Source: Linum tenue
Lineage: Eukaryota; Streptophyta; Magnoliopsida; Malpighiales; Linaceae
DNA length: 64,000 nt
Assembly (NCBI GenBank): GCA_946122785.1
Contig: CAMGYJ010000005.1
Span: 62,570,200 to 62,634,199 of the forward strand
Reading direction: 5' to 3'
The notes beneath the pieces are model-generated. The model was not told the origin of the DNA. It ran no database searches and saw only the letters and a list, made by a program, of their open reading frames with translations. Shown here one piece after another: positions 22,650-31,723 of the stretch. Both the position numbers and the translations under genes were made by a program. Position 1 is the stretch's first letter, and each line of letters begins with the position of its first letter.

Positions 22650-25600
22650 GTGATGCTCAGCGAGGAGTGTTCTGCATCCTGGCAGAACAAGCTGCCAGAG
22701 AAGCGCAAAGACCCAGGGAGTTTCACTATCCCTCTTGTTATTGGCAGCATGCATGTAGGAAAGTCCTTGGCGGACCTAGGCGCTAGCATTAATGTCATGC
22801 CCTATAAACTGTTTAAGAAGCTAGACCTAGGTGAACCTAGAGCTACTAGGATGAGCATTCAGTTAGCTGATCGTTCTATCGTGCATCCTAGGGGTATCAT
22901 TGAGGACTTGCTTGTTAATGTTGGTGCATTCACATATCCTGTTGATTTTGTTATTTTGGATATAAATGAGGATGTGGATGTGCCTTTGATTTTGGGTAGA
23001 CCATTTCTCGCCACCGCCAAGGCGCTTATTGATGTGCATAGTGGTAAATTGATTCTGCGTGCTGGTGATGAACATGCTACTTTTTCTGTGTCTGACAATG
23101 GGAAACATTCTCATTTGCATGATGACATAGACTATTGTGATGTGCTTGCCGATTATGAGACCGCACTCGCCATCACGAGTGCGGGTACTGATGATGCTCT
23201 TGAGCGTTGTATTTTGCTAGGTGAGCAGGCATTGCAGGAGCCGCAGCTGGCGGAGCAGTTAGCCGCATTGGAGAGTGGCCCCTTCTTGGAGGGCGATAGG
23301 CTGTTTAAACCGATCTCATCCTCCACCCGCATCACCACTTCTTTGGAGGAACCACCAGAGCTGGAGCTTAAGCCCCTCCCTCCTCATTTGGAGTATGCAT
23401 TTCTCCGGGAGGGGAATAAGCTGCCAGTTATCATCAGCTCGACCCTCACACCCGAGCAGAAGACCAGACTGGTGGCCTTGCTGAAGCAGTACGAGCGAGC
23501 TTTGGCATGGAAGATCACAGATATCCGGGGGATCAGCCCCTCTTTTTGCTCGCACCGGATACTGCTGGAGGATGAGATGCGGCCAGTGAGGCAGCCGCAG
23601 AGGAGATTGACGCCGAACTTGGAGGCTGTGGTTCGGGCAGAGATCGTGAAGCTGATGGACGCGGGGATCATCTTCGCCATTTCTGAACGCGAGTGGGTCA
23701 GTCCCACCCAGGTGGTGCCCAAAAAGGGTGGGATGACCGTGGTGCCTAACGAGAAGAACGAGCTCATCCCGATGCGCATGGTGACTGGGTACCGTGTCTG
23801 CATCGATTATCGGCGTCTCAACGACGCTACTCGGAAGGACCATTTCCCGCTGCCGTTCATTGATCAGATGCTGGAGAGATTGGCGGGGCACGAGTTCTAC
23901 TGCTTCCTGGATGGGATGTCCGGGTACTTTCAGATCCCTATTGCACCGGAGGACCAGGCGAAGACCACTTTCACTTGCCCTTTCGGCACATTTGCTTACC
24001 GGCGGATCCCATTCGGGCTATGCAACGCCCCAGCCACTTTTCAGCGATGCATGCTCGCCATCTTTGACCGACTGGTCGGCGAGATCATGGAGGTGTTTAT
24101 GGACGATTTCTCGGTTTATGGAGACTCCTTCGCTCACTGTCTCCATAACCTGGAACTTGTCCTTAAACGGTGTGAAGAAACGAACCTGGCACTGAGTTGG
24201 GAGAAGTGTCACTTCATGGTTCGCGAAGGCATAGTTCTTGGGCATAAGATCTCCAAGATGGGGATCGAGGTAGACAGAGCAAAGATCGAGACTATCAGCA
24301 AGCTGCCTCCTCCTACATCTGTAAAGGGGATCCGGAGTTTTCTTGGCCATGCAGGTTTCTATAGGCGGTTCATCAAGGATTTCGCGAAGATCGCCCTGCC
24401 CCTCACTAAGCTTCTGGAGAAGGATGCCCCCTTCCAGTTCACTGATGCTTGCACAGCGGCGTTCACAACCTTGAAGGAGAAGCTCACCCAGGCTCCTATC
24501 ATGGTTGTTCCTGACTGGTCCCTACCATTTGAGCTGATGTGCGATGCCAGTGACTTTGCTGTTGGAGCTGTTCTGGGGCAGAGGCGAGATCAACACTTCC
24601 GACCTATCTACTACGCCTCGAAAACTCTGAATGATGCCCAGGAGAACTACACCACCACAGAGAAGGAGCTGCTTGCGGTGGTGTTTGCCTTTGATAAGTT
24701 TCGCCCCTATCTGGTCTTGTCCCGCGTGACCGTGTACACAGATCACTCCGCGATTAGATACCTGATGAACAAGGCCGATGCCAAGCCTCGGCTCATACGA
24801 TGGATCTTACTGCTGCAGGAGTTCGATATTGAGATCCGGGACAAGAAGGGAGCAGAAAATGTAGCAGCTGATCACCTCTCCCGGTTGGACGCACCCCCTG
24901 CGGACAACCTCGTGGAGGAGATTGATGACTCCTTCCCAGACGAGAGGTTGATGATGATGTGCTTGGTGGAGAGTGTCACCCCCTGGTACTCCGATTTTGC
25001 GAACTATTTGGTGGGCCAGCAGCTGCCCAAGGGGATGGCAACTCACGCCAAGAGGAAGTTTTTCTCCGATCTGAAGTACTACTTCTGGGATGACCCTCAT
25101 CTTTTTCGGATCGGAGCCGACGGGATCATCCGTCGTTGTGTTATGGAGAGTGAGATGGAGGGCATTCTATCTCACTGTCATGAGGGACCTACTGGCGGTC
25201 ATCACGGAGGCAACCGCACGGCGAGAAAGGTGCTCCAGTCGGGCTTTTACTGGCCCACGCTCTTCAAGGATGCAGACGCCTTCGCACGCAGGTGCGACCG
25301 ATGCCAGAGGTCAGGTAACATCTCTGCCCGTGATGAGATGCCCCAGAATGTGTTTATAACTTGTGAGATTTTTGATGTCTGGGGTATCGACTTCATGGGC
25401 CCCTTCCCTCCATCTTTTGGTAACACCTATATTCTGGTTGCTGTTGACTACGTCTCTAGGTGGGCTGAGGCGCAAGCTTTGCCCACCAATGATGCTAGAC
25501 GTGTTTGTGGTTTTTTGAAGCAGCTCTTCTCCCGGTTCGGGACACCTAGAGCCATCATAAGCGATAGAGGCACCCATTTCCAGGGCCAATTCGATAAACT

Positions 25601-26259
25601 ACTGTCTCGCTATGGTGTGACTCACAAGGTGTCCGTGGCCTATCATCCCCAGACCAGTGGCCAGGCCGAATTGACGAACCGGGAGCTCAAGCGGATCCTG
25701 GAGAAAACGGTGGATCAGTCCCGCAAAGATTGGTCCACCAAGCTCGATGATGCTCTGTGGGCGTATCGCACTGCCTACAAGACGCCCATTGGTACTTCAC
25801 CGTACCGGCTTGTCTATGGAAAGGCATGCCATTTGCCCGTGGAGCTCGAGCACAAGGCCTTCTGGGCCCTTAAGCTGCTCAACTTGGATGTTCATGTTGC
25901 AGGTGTTGAGCGAAAACTGCAGATGTTGGAGCTGGAAGAGTGGCGTTACCACGCCTATGAGCACCCGGCTGTACAAGGAGCGCACTAAGCGCCTGCACGA
26001 TGCCCGGTTGCGGGGTCCGAAAGAGTTCCAGGTTGGTGATCGAGTTCTCCTCTATAACTCTCGCCTGAAGCTCTTTCCCGGAAAACTCCGCTCCCGGTGG
26101 TCTGGACCGTTCACGGTCACCCAGGTGTTCCCGTATGGCACTATCGAGATTGCCAATCCGCAGACTGAGCCGTTTAAAGTGAATGGCCATCGTCTCAAAC
26201 TCTACCTAGGAGGCGAGGTCGAACGTGCGGAGTTGGTGGTGGAACTCGCGGACCCTTAG
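22650..26259 (+). CDS. pol of element B: protease, RT, RNase H, integrase; one late frameshift
   Basis: An open frame of 1112 residues from 22650 to 25988. Domains in order: aspartic protease (DLGAS at residue 42, [18 protein letters not shown] about 112); reverse transcriptase ([10 protein letters not shown] about 382, [10 protein letters not shown] with Asp 421, FMDDF with Asp 485-486); RNase H ([13 protein letters not shown] about 631, [11 protein letters not shown] about 670); integrase H2C2 zinc finger (about 840-880) and a D-D-E core at 914, 972 and 1007 (spacing 57 and 34). Near 25960 a one-base shift ends this frame early. The other frame (to 26259) carries the GPY/F-type tail, with [18 protein letters not shown] and [13 protein letters not shown]. 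The ATG at 22650 is only the first Met after a gag-side shift; the true product would be a Gag-Pol polyprotein. Confidence 0.9.
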
Positions 26260-26302
26260 TTCCGCCATGGGCGTCCAGCTAAAAGACGGTAAAGAAGCGC
26301 TT

Positions 26303-26320
26303 GTGGGGAGGCAACCCCAC
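26303..26320 (+). other. Conserved post-pol hairpin, element B
   Basis: GTGGGGAGGCAACCCCAC, a perfect six-pair stem, 44 bases after the pol stop. It is preceded by AAAGAAGCGCTT, also conserved in A and C. Confidence 0.75.
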
Positions 26321-26478
26321 CACGGTTCGCATTTTCTTTTCCCTTTTTCTGAGTTTTTGGTGTCGAGTCAAGTCAGTTGCATGTTTGTCATGAAGTTCGG
26401 TCGTCTGTGATGCCTCGGTTTGGTGTTTTCGTGCAGGAGAGTCGCGATTTTGGGACGAATGAGATTTTTGGCCGGAAG

Positions 26479-26790
26479 GGTAAAATACCCGGTCATGAGC
26501 CAAAATACCCGGCCGGGTATTCTTGGCTCATGCCCGGGCCCCCTTCGGCCTTCCGGGGCGAAAAAAGGAAAAAACCCGGCCTCAGGCCAAAAATACCCGA
26601 CCGGGTAATTGTTTGGCCTGAGACCGGGTAATTTCGGCTGTGGAACGCGGCGTTTTGGAACCCCCGATCCCCCGCCAAAAATACCCGACCGGGTATTTTT
26701 GGCGCGGGACCGGGGATTTGCACCCTTTGAAACGCGGCGTTTGACAGAATTCCCCGGTCGAGGACTCGATAATACCCGACCGGGTATTTT
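26479..26790 (+). promoter_or_regulatory. Internal palindrome array of element B
   Basis: Copies of AATACCCG/CGGGTA(T/A)T arms at 26484-26520, 26591-26630, 26681-26720 and 26771-26790, with short GTGGAACGCGGCGTTT / GAAACGCGGCGTTT repeats (26641, 26730) between them. The array ends four bases before the TATA box of the ORF3 leader. Arrangement and motif match the LTR array, so the internal and LTR promoters probably share factors; this is inferred. Confidence 0.7.
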
Positions 26791-26793
26791 TCC

Positions 26794-26801
26794 TATATAA
26801 A
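26794..26801 (+). promoter_or_regulatory. TATA box of the internal ORF3 promoter, element B
   Basis: TATATAAAGG followed within about 20 bases by a CT-rich initiator-like stretch (TTTCTCTCTCTACCTCTC), a typical plant core promoter. Element A has CTATTTAAAGG at the same place. Confidence 0.65.
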
Positions 26802-26891
26802 GGAAACCCCCGGTCATTTCTCTCTCTACCTCTCATTTTTTCCAAAATCACTTCTCTCTCCTCCCCCATTTCCTCTCCCCTCTCTCCTCCT

Positions 26892-27145
26892 TGGCCGCCG
26901 CCGGCAGCCATCACAAGCCGCCGGCCGCCGCCGGCCGCCGCCCGCCGCCGGCCGCCGCCCGCCGCCGGCCGCCGCCCGCCGCCCGCCTTCCGCCGCCGCC
27001 GGACGCCGCCGCCGCCGCCGCCCTCCGCCCGCCGCCGGCCGCCGCCCGCCGGCCGCCTTCCGCCGCCGCCGCCGCCGCCCTCCGCCGCCGCCGGCCGCCG
27101 CGCCGCCGCCCTCCGCCGCCGCCGGCCGCCGCGCCGCCGCCGGAC
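26892..27145 (+). repeat. CCG/GCC trinucleotide-rich tract in the ORF3 leader of element B
   Basis: About 250 bases made almost only of CCG, GCC and CGC units. The same place in A (about 1628-1646) has only a few CCG units, so the tract expanded in B or shrank in A. Open frames across it are low-complexity Ala/Pro/Arg and are not credible genes. Confidence 0.85.
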
Positions 27146-27274
27146 ACTTTCCGGCGACTTTCCGGCGACTTTCCGGCCCTTTTCCGGCGAGTTTCTGGGG
27201 TGATTTTTTTTCGCTCTCCTCGCGCCCCTCACCCGTCTTTCGAGTCCTAGCTACGGTCCTCCTTGTGTTTCCAG

Positions 27275-27552
27275 GTGTGTTTCCTGTTCATTTCTAGTTT
27301 ATGGAAAATCGGACTGTAGATTCTAGGACCGAGCGTGCATGGCTGTGTATGTGATAGATGAACTGTCTGTGTGATGATTGTGGTTTATTCTGTGATTCTG
27401 CCTTGAATTCCAGTTGAGTGGCTTACAATTCACCTGGCTGTGCTTAATTTGTTAGCCTAGGTGAGCTCGAGTGTGGGGGAAGTACTGACCCCATGCCGTT
27501 AGTCCTGACCATCTATTCTCTTGGCTCCACCTATGGTGTTTTGATTTTGCAG
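27275..27552 (+). other. Leader intron upstream of ORF3 in element B (278 bp)
   Basis: Starts GTGTGTTTCC after TTTCCAG and ends GATTTTGCAG before GGCC-ATG. It is GT-AG, T-rich near its 3' end and contains no long ORF. A purine tract GAGTGTGGGGGAAG lies inside at 27469-27482. Element A joins the two flanks directly (TTTCCAG-GAAC-ATG), which marks these bases as a removable unit. Confidence 0.75.
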
Positions 27553-27556
27553 GGCC

Positions 27557-27912
27557 ATGTCGCAGGACCATCCTTTCGTGCAGGATCTGCGCCTGCACGC
27601 GGAGTATGCGGACCAGTTCCGCAAGGTGATACGAGGGAAGCTGGAGAAGCACCACCACCTCGAGTGGGCAGTGTTCGAGCAGCTCCACTGCTTGCAGGAG
27701 CTTAGCACCGCCATCAGTCACCCTGATTGGCGGACCCTGCTTGCCATTGACGAGCCCACCTTCACGGAGTTGGTGTGGGAGTTCTACACCACCTATCGCT
27801 ACGACCACTCGATGGCCCGGGACGAGTATGCAGTAACGTTCCGGTTGGGTGGCGATCACAGGGAGCTGACCATCGACGGGTTGGCCCACGCTCTGGGTAT
27901 CGAGTACCACCC
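27557..27912 (+). pseudogene. ORF3 of element B, truncated
   Basis: Begins MSQDHPFVQDLRLH and follows A's ORF3 closely for about 118 residues up to LGIEYHP, then continues into unrelated sequence and stops at 27985. The acidic, Gln-rich and coiled-coil parts are missing. The break point adjoins the 15-base LTR-end match at 27914-27928. Confidence 0.85.
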
Positions 27913-27928
27913 CTGGTTATACTTGGCC

Positions 27929-28982
27929 TTCGATAGGGAAGTTGTAGTTGGAGAGAGTCCAACAAAACATTGGAAACAATGTTAGAGGCTTTTGTGTTCT
28001 TACTCCACCTCACATCAAACATGAAGACTAGTTTACCTGCCCGCCCTACTCCATTCCACCTAAATAAAATGGCTCTATCATTACTTCTTTGGTAAATAAT
28101 ATGTTTCGATAAGGCTCTATTAACATTTTTTCAATCATTTTCCAGAAAAAATATGTCTAGCCTGCTATGTATTATAGTATCCTCAGAATGCCGGTTGCCA
28201 AGTGAATTGAGGTTCGTAAAACCAATATCCATCAAGCCCAAATCATTCGCAAATTTTGTGAAATGTAAAGAACAATTAGATTGAAGTCCCTTCTTTCCTG
28301 CTTCTCTGTTGAGCGGAAAATATTATTGAAATCTTCAACAACCATGAAAGGGACAACAAGCAATAAACAATAACGTAAAATATAATGAAGTTGTCTCCTA
28401 CGGGCCACATCATCACAATACAAATACACAGATACTAGCACATACATTTCACCATGAACACATAATTGAAAGAGTTTCTGAATAAAAAAAGAAATTGAAA
28501 CATCATATGACTAGACAGCTACAAGTCCACCAGAAGAACCTAAAAGATATATGATATGCCAATCAACATAATCTAAGGATTAAACCACATTATCCAGGAG
28601 GATTATGGATTTTACAAAGTAGTAAAATAGAAGGGTCATGAACTTAAATAAGTCCTTCCAAAAATTGAACTGTCAAGGCCGGACCTAAGCCACGACATAT
28701 CCTAACCAAAATCGTTAGTCAGCAACTTGGGGCTACTCACTGTTGGTGGCTGTTGGCTGCCTCTATAGTTACCATATTTTCAACTCCTTCCGTATCCACA
28801 TGCTGCCGTTTACTAGTGGTTCTGCTGGTACATGATCAACAGAAAGCGATGCTTTTTGACCTCGCTCTGATCCATCCTCCAACAGTAGAGGGGTATGCGC
28901 AGCTTGTTGATCAATATATACATATTTGCCTCCAACAATTCGGCTACTTTAGCCCATTGGAGTTACCCATTTTTATCAGTGG
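27929..28982 (-). pseudogene. LINE ORF2 endonuclease relic
   Basis: On the - strand: an entry motif like LTILVRICRGLG (about 28705-28670), VHDPSILLLCK, GSSGGLVAV (about 28545-28520), then MYVLVSVYLYCDDVARRRQL (28447) and PFMVVEDFNNIFRSTEKQ, then LGLMDIGFTNLNS and SRLDIFF (about 28235-28150). These follow the order of the apurinic-type endonuclease of plant L1 LINEs; the catalytic GDFN motif reads EDFN. Stops and shifts are frequent. The part 28471-28982 is repeated at 29786-30309. Confidence 0.75.
28471..28982. repeat. Left copy of a ~515-bp direct repeat flanking a LINE tail
   Basis: From AAAGAGTTTCTGAATAAA to about ATTACCCATTTTTATC; about nine in ten bases match 29786-30309 by eye, with small gaps. 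The right border is where the + strand LINE fragment begins. Confidence 0.85.
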
Positions 28983-29785
28983 TCTAGTCGCATTTGGAGG
29001 GCATCTAGGTTTGCTGGGTGTTTTGATTATAAGCCGGCTATGAACTGTTTCCAATGCCTGTAGAAGGTTATGGAGACAGGGGATGAAGAGACAGTGGAAG
29101 GTTGGGGAGTTGTGTTATGGTTTCTATGGAAAGAGTAAAACGCCCAACTCTTCAATGGCTGAAAATTGGATGAAGACGAGATTGTGATCTAGGCAAAGTA
29201 TTGTTTGGTTGACTATAAAACTCACTAGAGCCACACACAAGTAGCCATTAGTCCTCATGCGATGACGGTATGGAAAGCTCCGGAGGCGGGGAGATTTAAA
29301 GTTAATACTGATGCAGGTTTCACGGAGGATAGGTTTGTGAAGCTGGGTGTGGTGATTAGAGAGGAGAAAGGTAGCTTCTTGGTAGCTGTAGTGAAGAAGA
29401 TTGAGGGGAGTTATGATGTAGAGATGGGAGAAGCAATGACGACAGAATTTGGCCTACAGCTGGCCCATCAAGCTCATGTTACTAATCCAATTCTTGAGTC
29501 CGACTGTCTTACGTTAATTACTTTGATTCAGCAGGAGATCCAAACGGAAGTTGGTGTTGTGAGTAGGATCGTCCAACGTTTGTTAATGGAGATGGGTAAT
29601 GCAACGTGGAATCATGTGAGACGCTCTGCGAACGTAGCTGCACATCTCATGTCTCGGTATGCTACCCGAGGAACGAAGGCAATTGTTTGATTGGAAAGAC
29701 CCCCTATGTTTCTACTTGATCAGTTACAGGTTGACAATGTAACGGCTTCAGCTGATTAATAAAGTTTACCACATTTTCAGTAAAA
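28983..29785 (+). pseudogene. LINE 3' end: RNase H-like domain, 5'-truncated
   Basis: Starts with a zf-RVT-like tail in broken frame (KERNAQLFNG-like, about 29135) and then an open frame from 29262 to 29690 (142 aa). This has WKAPEAGRFKVNTDAGF, AMTTEFGLQLAHQAHV, ILESDCLTLI and VRRSANVAAHLMSRYA, the plant LINE RNase H fold. The last Asp-containing motifs look intact. It ends with AATAAAGTTTACCAC and an A-rich tail directly before the right repeat copy. It is a typical 5'-truncated LINE insertion. Confidence 0.8.
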
Positions 29786-30330
29786 AAAGAGTTTCTGAAT
29801 AAAAAAAAGAAATTGAAACATCATATGACTACACAGCTACAAGTCCACCAAAAGAACCTAAAAGATATATGATATGACAATCAACATAATCTAAGGATTA
29901 AACAACATTATCCACACAAGTAGGAGGATTACAGATTTTACAAAGTAGTAAAATAGAAGGATCATGAACATAAATAAGTCCTTCCAAAAATTGGAATATC
30001 AAGGTCGGATCTAAGTCACGACGTCTCCTAACCAAAATCGTTAGTCAGCAACTTGGGGCTACTCACTACTGCTAGCTACTGGCTGCCTCCATAGTTTCCA
30101 TATTTTCAACTCATTCCGTATCCACATCCTGTCGTTTACTAGTGGTTCTACTGGCTCATGATCAACAGAAAGCGACGCTTTCTGAACTCGCTCTGATCCA
30201 TCCTCCAACAGCAGAGGATTATGCGCAGCTTGTTGATCACTATATACATATTTGCCTCCAACAATTCGGCTACCATAGCCCATTGGAATTACCCATTTGT
30301 ATCTTTGGTGACAACAAGTAGCCCGAGGCC
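29786..30330 (-). pseudogene. Right copy of the direct repeat: LINE N-terminal/endonuclease relic
   Basis: Contains the same - strand LINE sequence as 28471-28982 and extends slightly further upstream. An open stretch of 74 residues (30283-30059, MGYGSRIVGGKYVYSDQQAA...) precedes the endonuclease start and in the left copy has stop codons. It looks like the segment before the endonuclease of a LINE ORF2. It is not a host gene. It abuts the promoter region of the ribosomal protein gene. Confidence 0.65.
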
Positions 30331-30529
30331 CATTTTAACATCGGACGGCTGGAGTGGCCCAAATGCTCCTCTGGTGGAAAAAAAAAAAAAAAAAAAAAGA
30401 GAATAATAACAAGAAACGGATAGAGCGAGAAGGAGAAAAGAAGAGCAGCCAGCACGAAGCAAGTTAAACGGCTTTTTTTCTCAAGCATCTTATCTGCAAG
30501 ACACAGCAATCTTCCCAAAGCTTTCAGCC
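30331..30529 (+). promoter_or_regulatory. 5' flank of the plastid ribosomal protein gene
   Basis: Contains an A-tract of about 20 at 30379-30398, a CTTATC (I-box complement, 30488) and a CT/AG-rich stretch before ATG. The ATG context is GCCATGGC. No clear TATA box is seen. Light-related regulation is only a guess from the I-box-like motif. Confidence 0.4.
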
Positions 30530-31061
30530 ATGGCGTCGCTCATGGTGGCAGCTGTTCCGTCCGCCACCCCTCGTTCGCTCAAACTCTGCCCTGGCTTCTC
30601 TTCTTCTCGTTCAGAGATTCAAGGCACGTCCTTCGTCGAGGCCTCATTCAATTCGCTCACGCTCTCGGCTTCTTCTTCCGCTTCGTCATCGCTTCCCTTG
30701 GGTAATTTCCGGACTTATCTCTTCTGCAGATGATAACTTTACTCTGTTGTATGACCTAATTTCTCTGCTCTGTCCAGTTTACTGCGGCAGAGGCGACAGG
30801 AAGACTGCTAAAGGAAAGCGATTCGCTCACTCGTTCGGCAATGTTGGAACTCTCATCTTAGACTGTTTCGCTGTAGAATTCGAAATGTTCATCACTACCT
30901 CCGTAATTGTGCTTACGTTCTTGTTGTTTATGGTGCAGGCGAGGCCGAGAAACAAGAAGAAAGGGAGAGGGCCGCCGAGGATACCGGTTCCTGCAGCTCC
31001 GTTAAATCCAGATGAACTGGTACAAGATAGCGAAGAAGTCGCCATTGAAACCGATGAGTGA
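30530..31061 (+). CDS. RPS31: Plastid 30S ribosomal protein bTHXc (PSRP4), three exons
   Basis: Exons 30530-30701, 30778-30842 and 30939-31061; introns are GT-AG (76 and 96 bases) and the joined frame gives 119 residues. The N-terminus (about 60 residues, Ser/Ala/Leu-rich, few acidic residues) is a chloroplast transit peptide. The mature part holds the conserved [21 protein letters not shown] followed after the second junction by [18 protein letters not shown], the signature of Thx-type small-subunit proteins. It binds in the head of the 30S subunit and stabilises it in chloroplasts. The C-terminus is acidic. Intron phases: first after codon position 1, second between codons. The first frame reads through the donor and stops at 30731, so splicing is required. 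The neighbouring glycosyltransferase gene is convergent. I am confident of the family. Confidence 0.93.
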
Positions 31062-31723
31062 TGAGTTCTTCTCCCATGTTTAATTTTTTTTGTGCTGATG
31101 AACACTTTTCTGTAGATTTTCAATTGTTGAAACTACGCTGCTTCTTCAATGTGATCCCTTTTGCATTAAGGTTTATGTTCAATGACTATTTCATCTGTCA
31201 TTTACTTGCTTGGCTTTTCAGAGTTTAGGTCTTGAGGTTGGGATTTTCAGGTTTTGGTAATCTCAGAACTGTGTTCTTTAGGTACATAGTTGCTTCTCTG
31301 CGGTTATTTCGATTTCTGGGGAACTTCGCTTTTGCTAACTTAAGAGTAGGGTCTGCTAAGTCATAAGTGATGAGAACCTTGCTAGGTTGAGAACTTGAGA
31401 TGACCAAAGAACTCATGGTATATCCAGAGTCCCGAGACCTTTTCAGATTGCGGCTCTCCAATTGTGTTGCTAATTCTGAGATGATGTTTGAAGAACTTCA
31501 TTTCTGTTTCTTGGGAGTAGAAGATAAGAATCACAAGCAAGGAACTCATTAGTGAAAGGAAATGCATTATCATTTGAGAAAATAACATATTCAGGCAGTA
31601 GTAGTAGTACACCCTTTTGCTGGGGAAAACAAAACCTCAGACCTCTCTGTCCCTCTTTAGTTGCAAAAGATTTCTTTACAGTTCCTGCTCTGGAACTGCT
31701 GAATTACAAGAGTGAACATCTCT
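31062..31723. other. Intergenic region between convergent host genes
   Basis: Holds the 3' untranslated regions of both genes. T-rich sequence follows the ribosomal protein stop (31080-31130). No further gene or repeat is seen. Confidence 0.6.

Larger units (their letters stand above)
19233..27928 (+). mobile_element. Element B: Athila-like Ty3/gypsy retrotransposon, 3' LTR lost
   Basis: Order: 5' LTR, tRNA-Asp primer site, frameshifted gag, protease-RT-RNase H-integrase frame, hairpin, palindrome array, TATA, CCG-rich leader with intron, and ORF3 cut after about 118 codons. The sequence then passes through 15 bases identical to the LTR end (TGGTTATACTTGGCC, 27914-27928, compare 20525-20539) into a - strand LINE endonuclease relic. 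Both outer flanks are - strand LINE sequence (3' end on the left, endonuclease on the right), so B probably inserted into one LINE and a later deletion removed the 3' LTR with the LINE's RT part. Confidence 0.85.

Noticed and set aside
26891..27250. Ala/Pro-rich reading frames across the CCG tract
   Set aside because: Low-complexity trinucleotide sequence open in several frames on both strands; it is a leader, not a gene.
30059..30283. A 74-residue frame next to the RPS31 promoter as a host gene exon
   Set aside because: Its degraded copy at 28740-28955 and the following LINE endonuclease motifs show that it belongs to a LINE relic.
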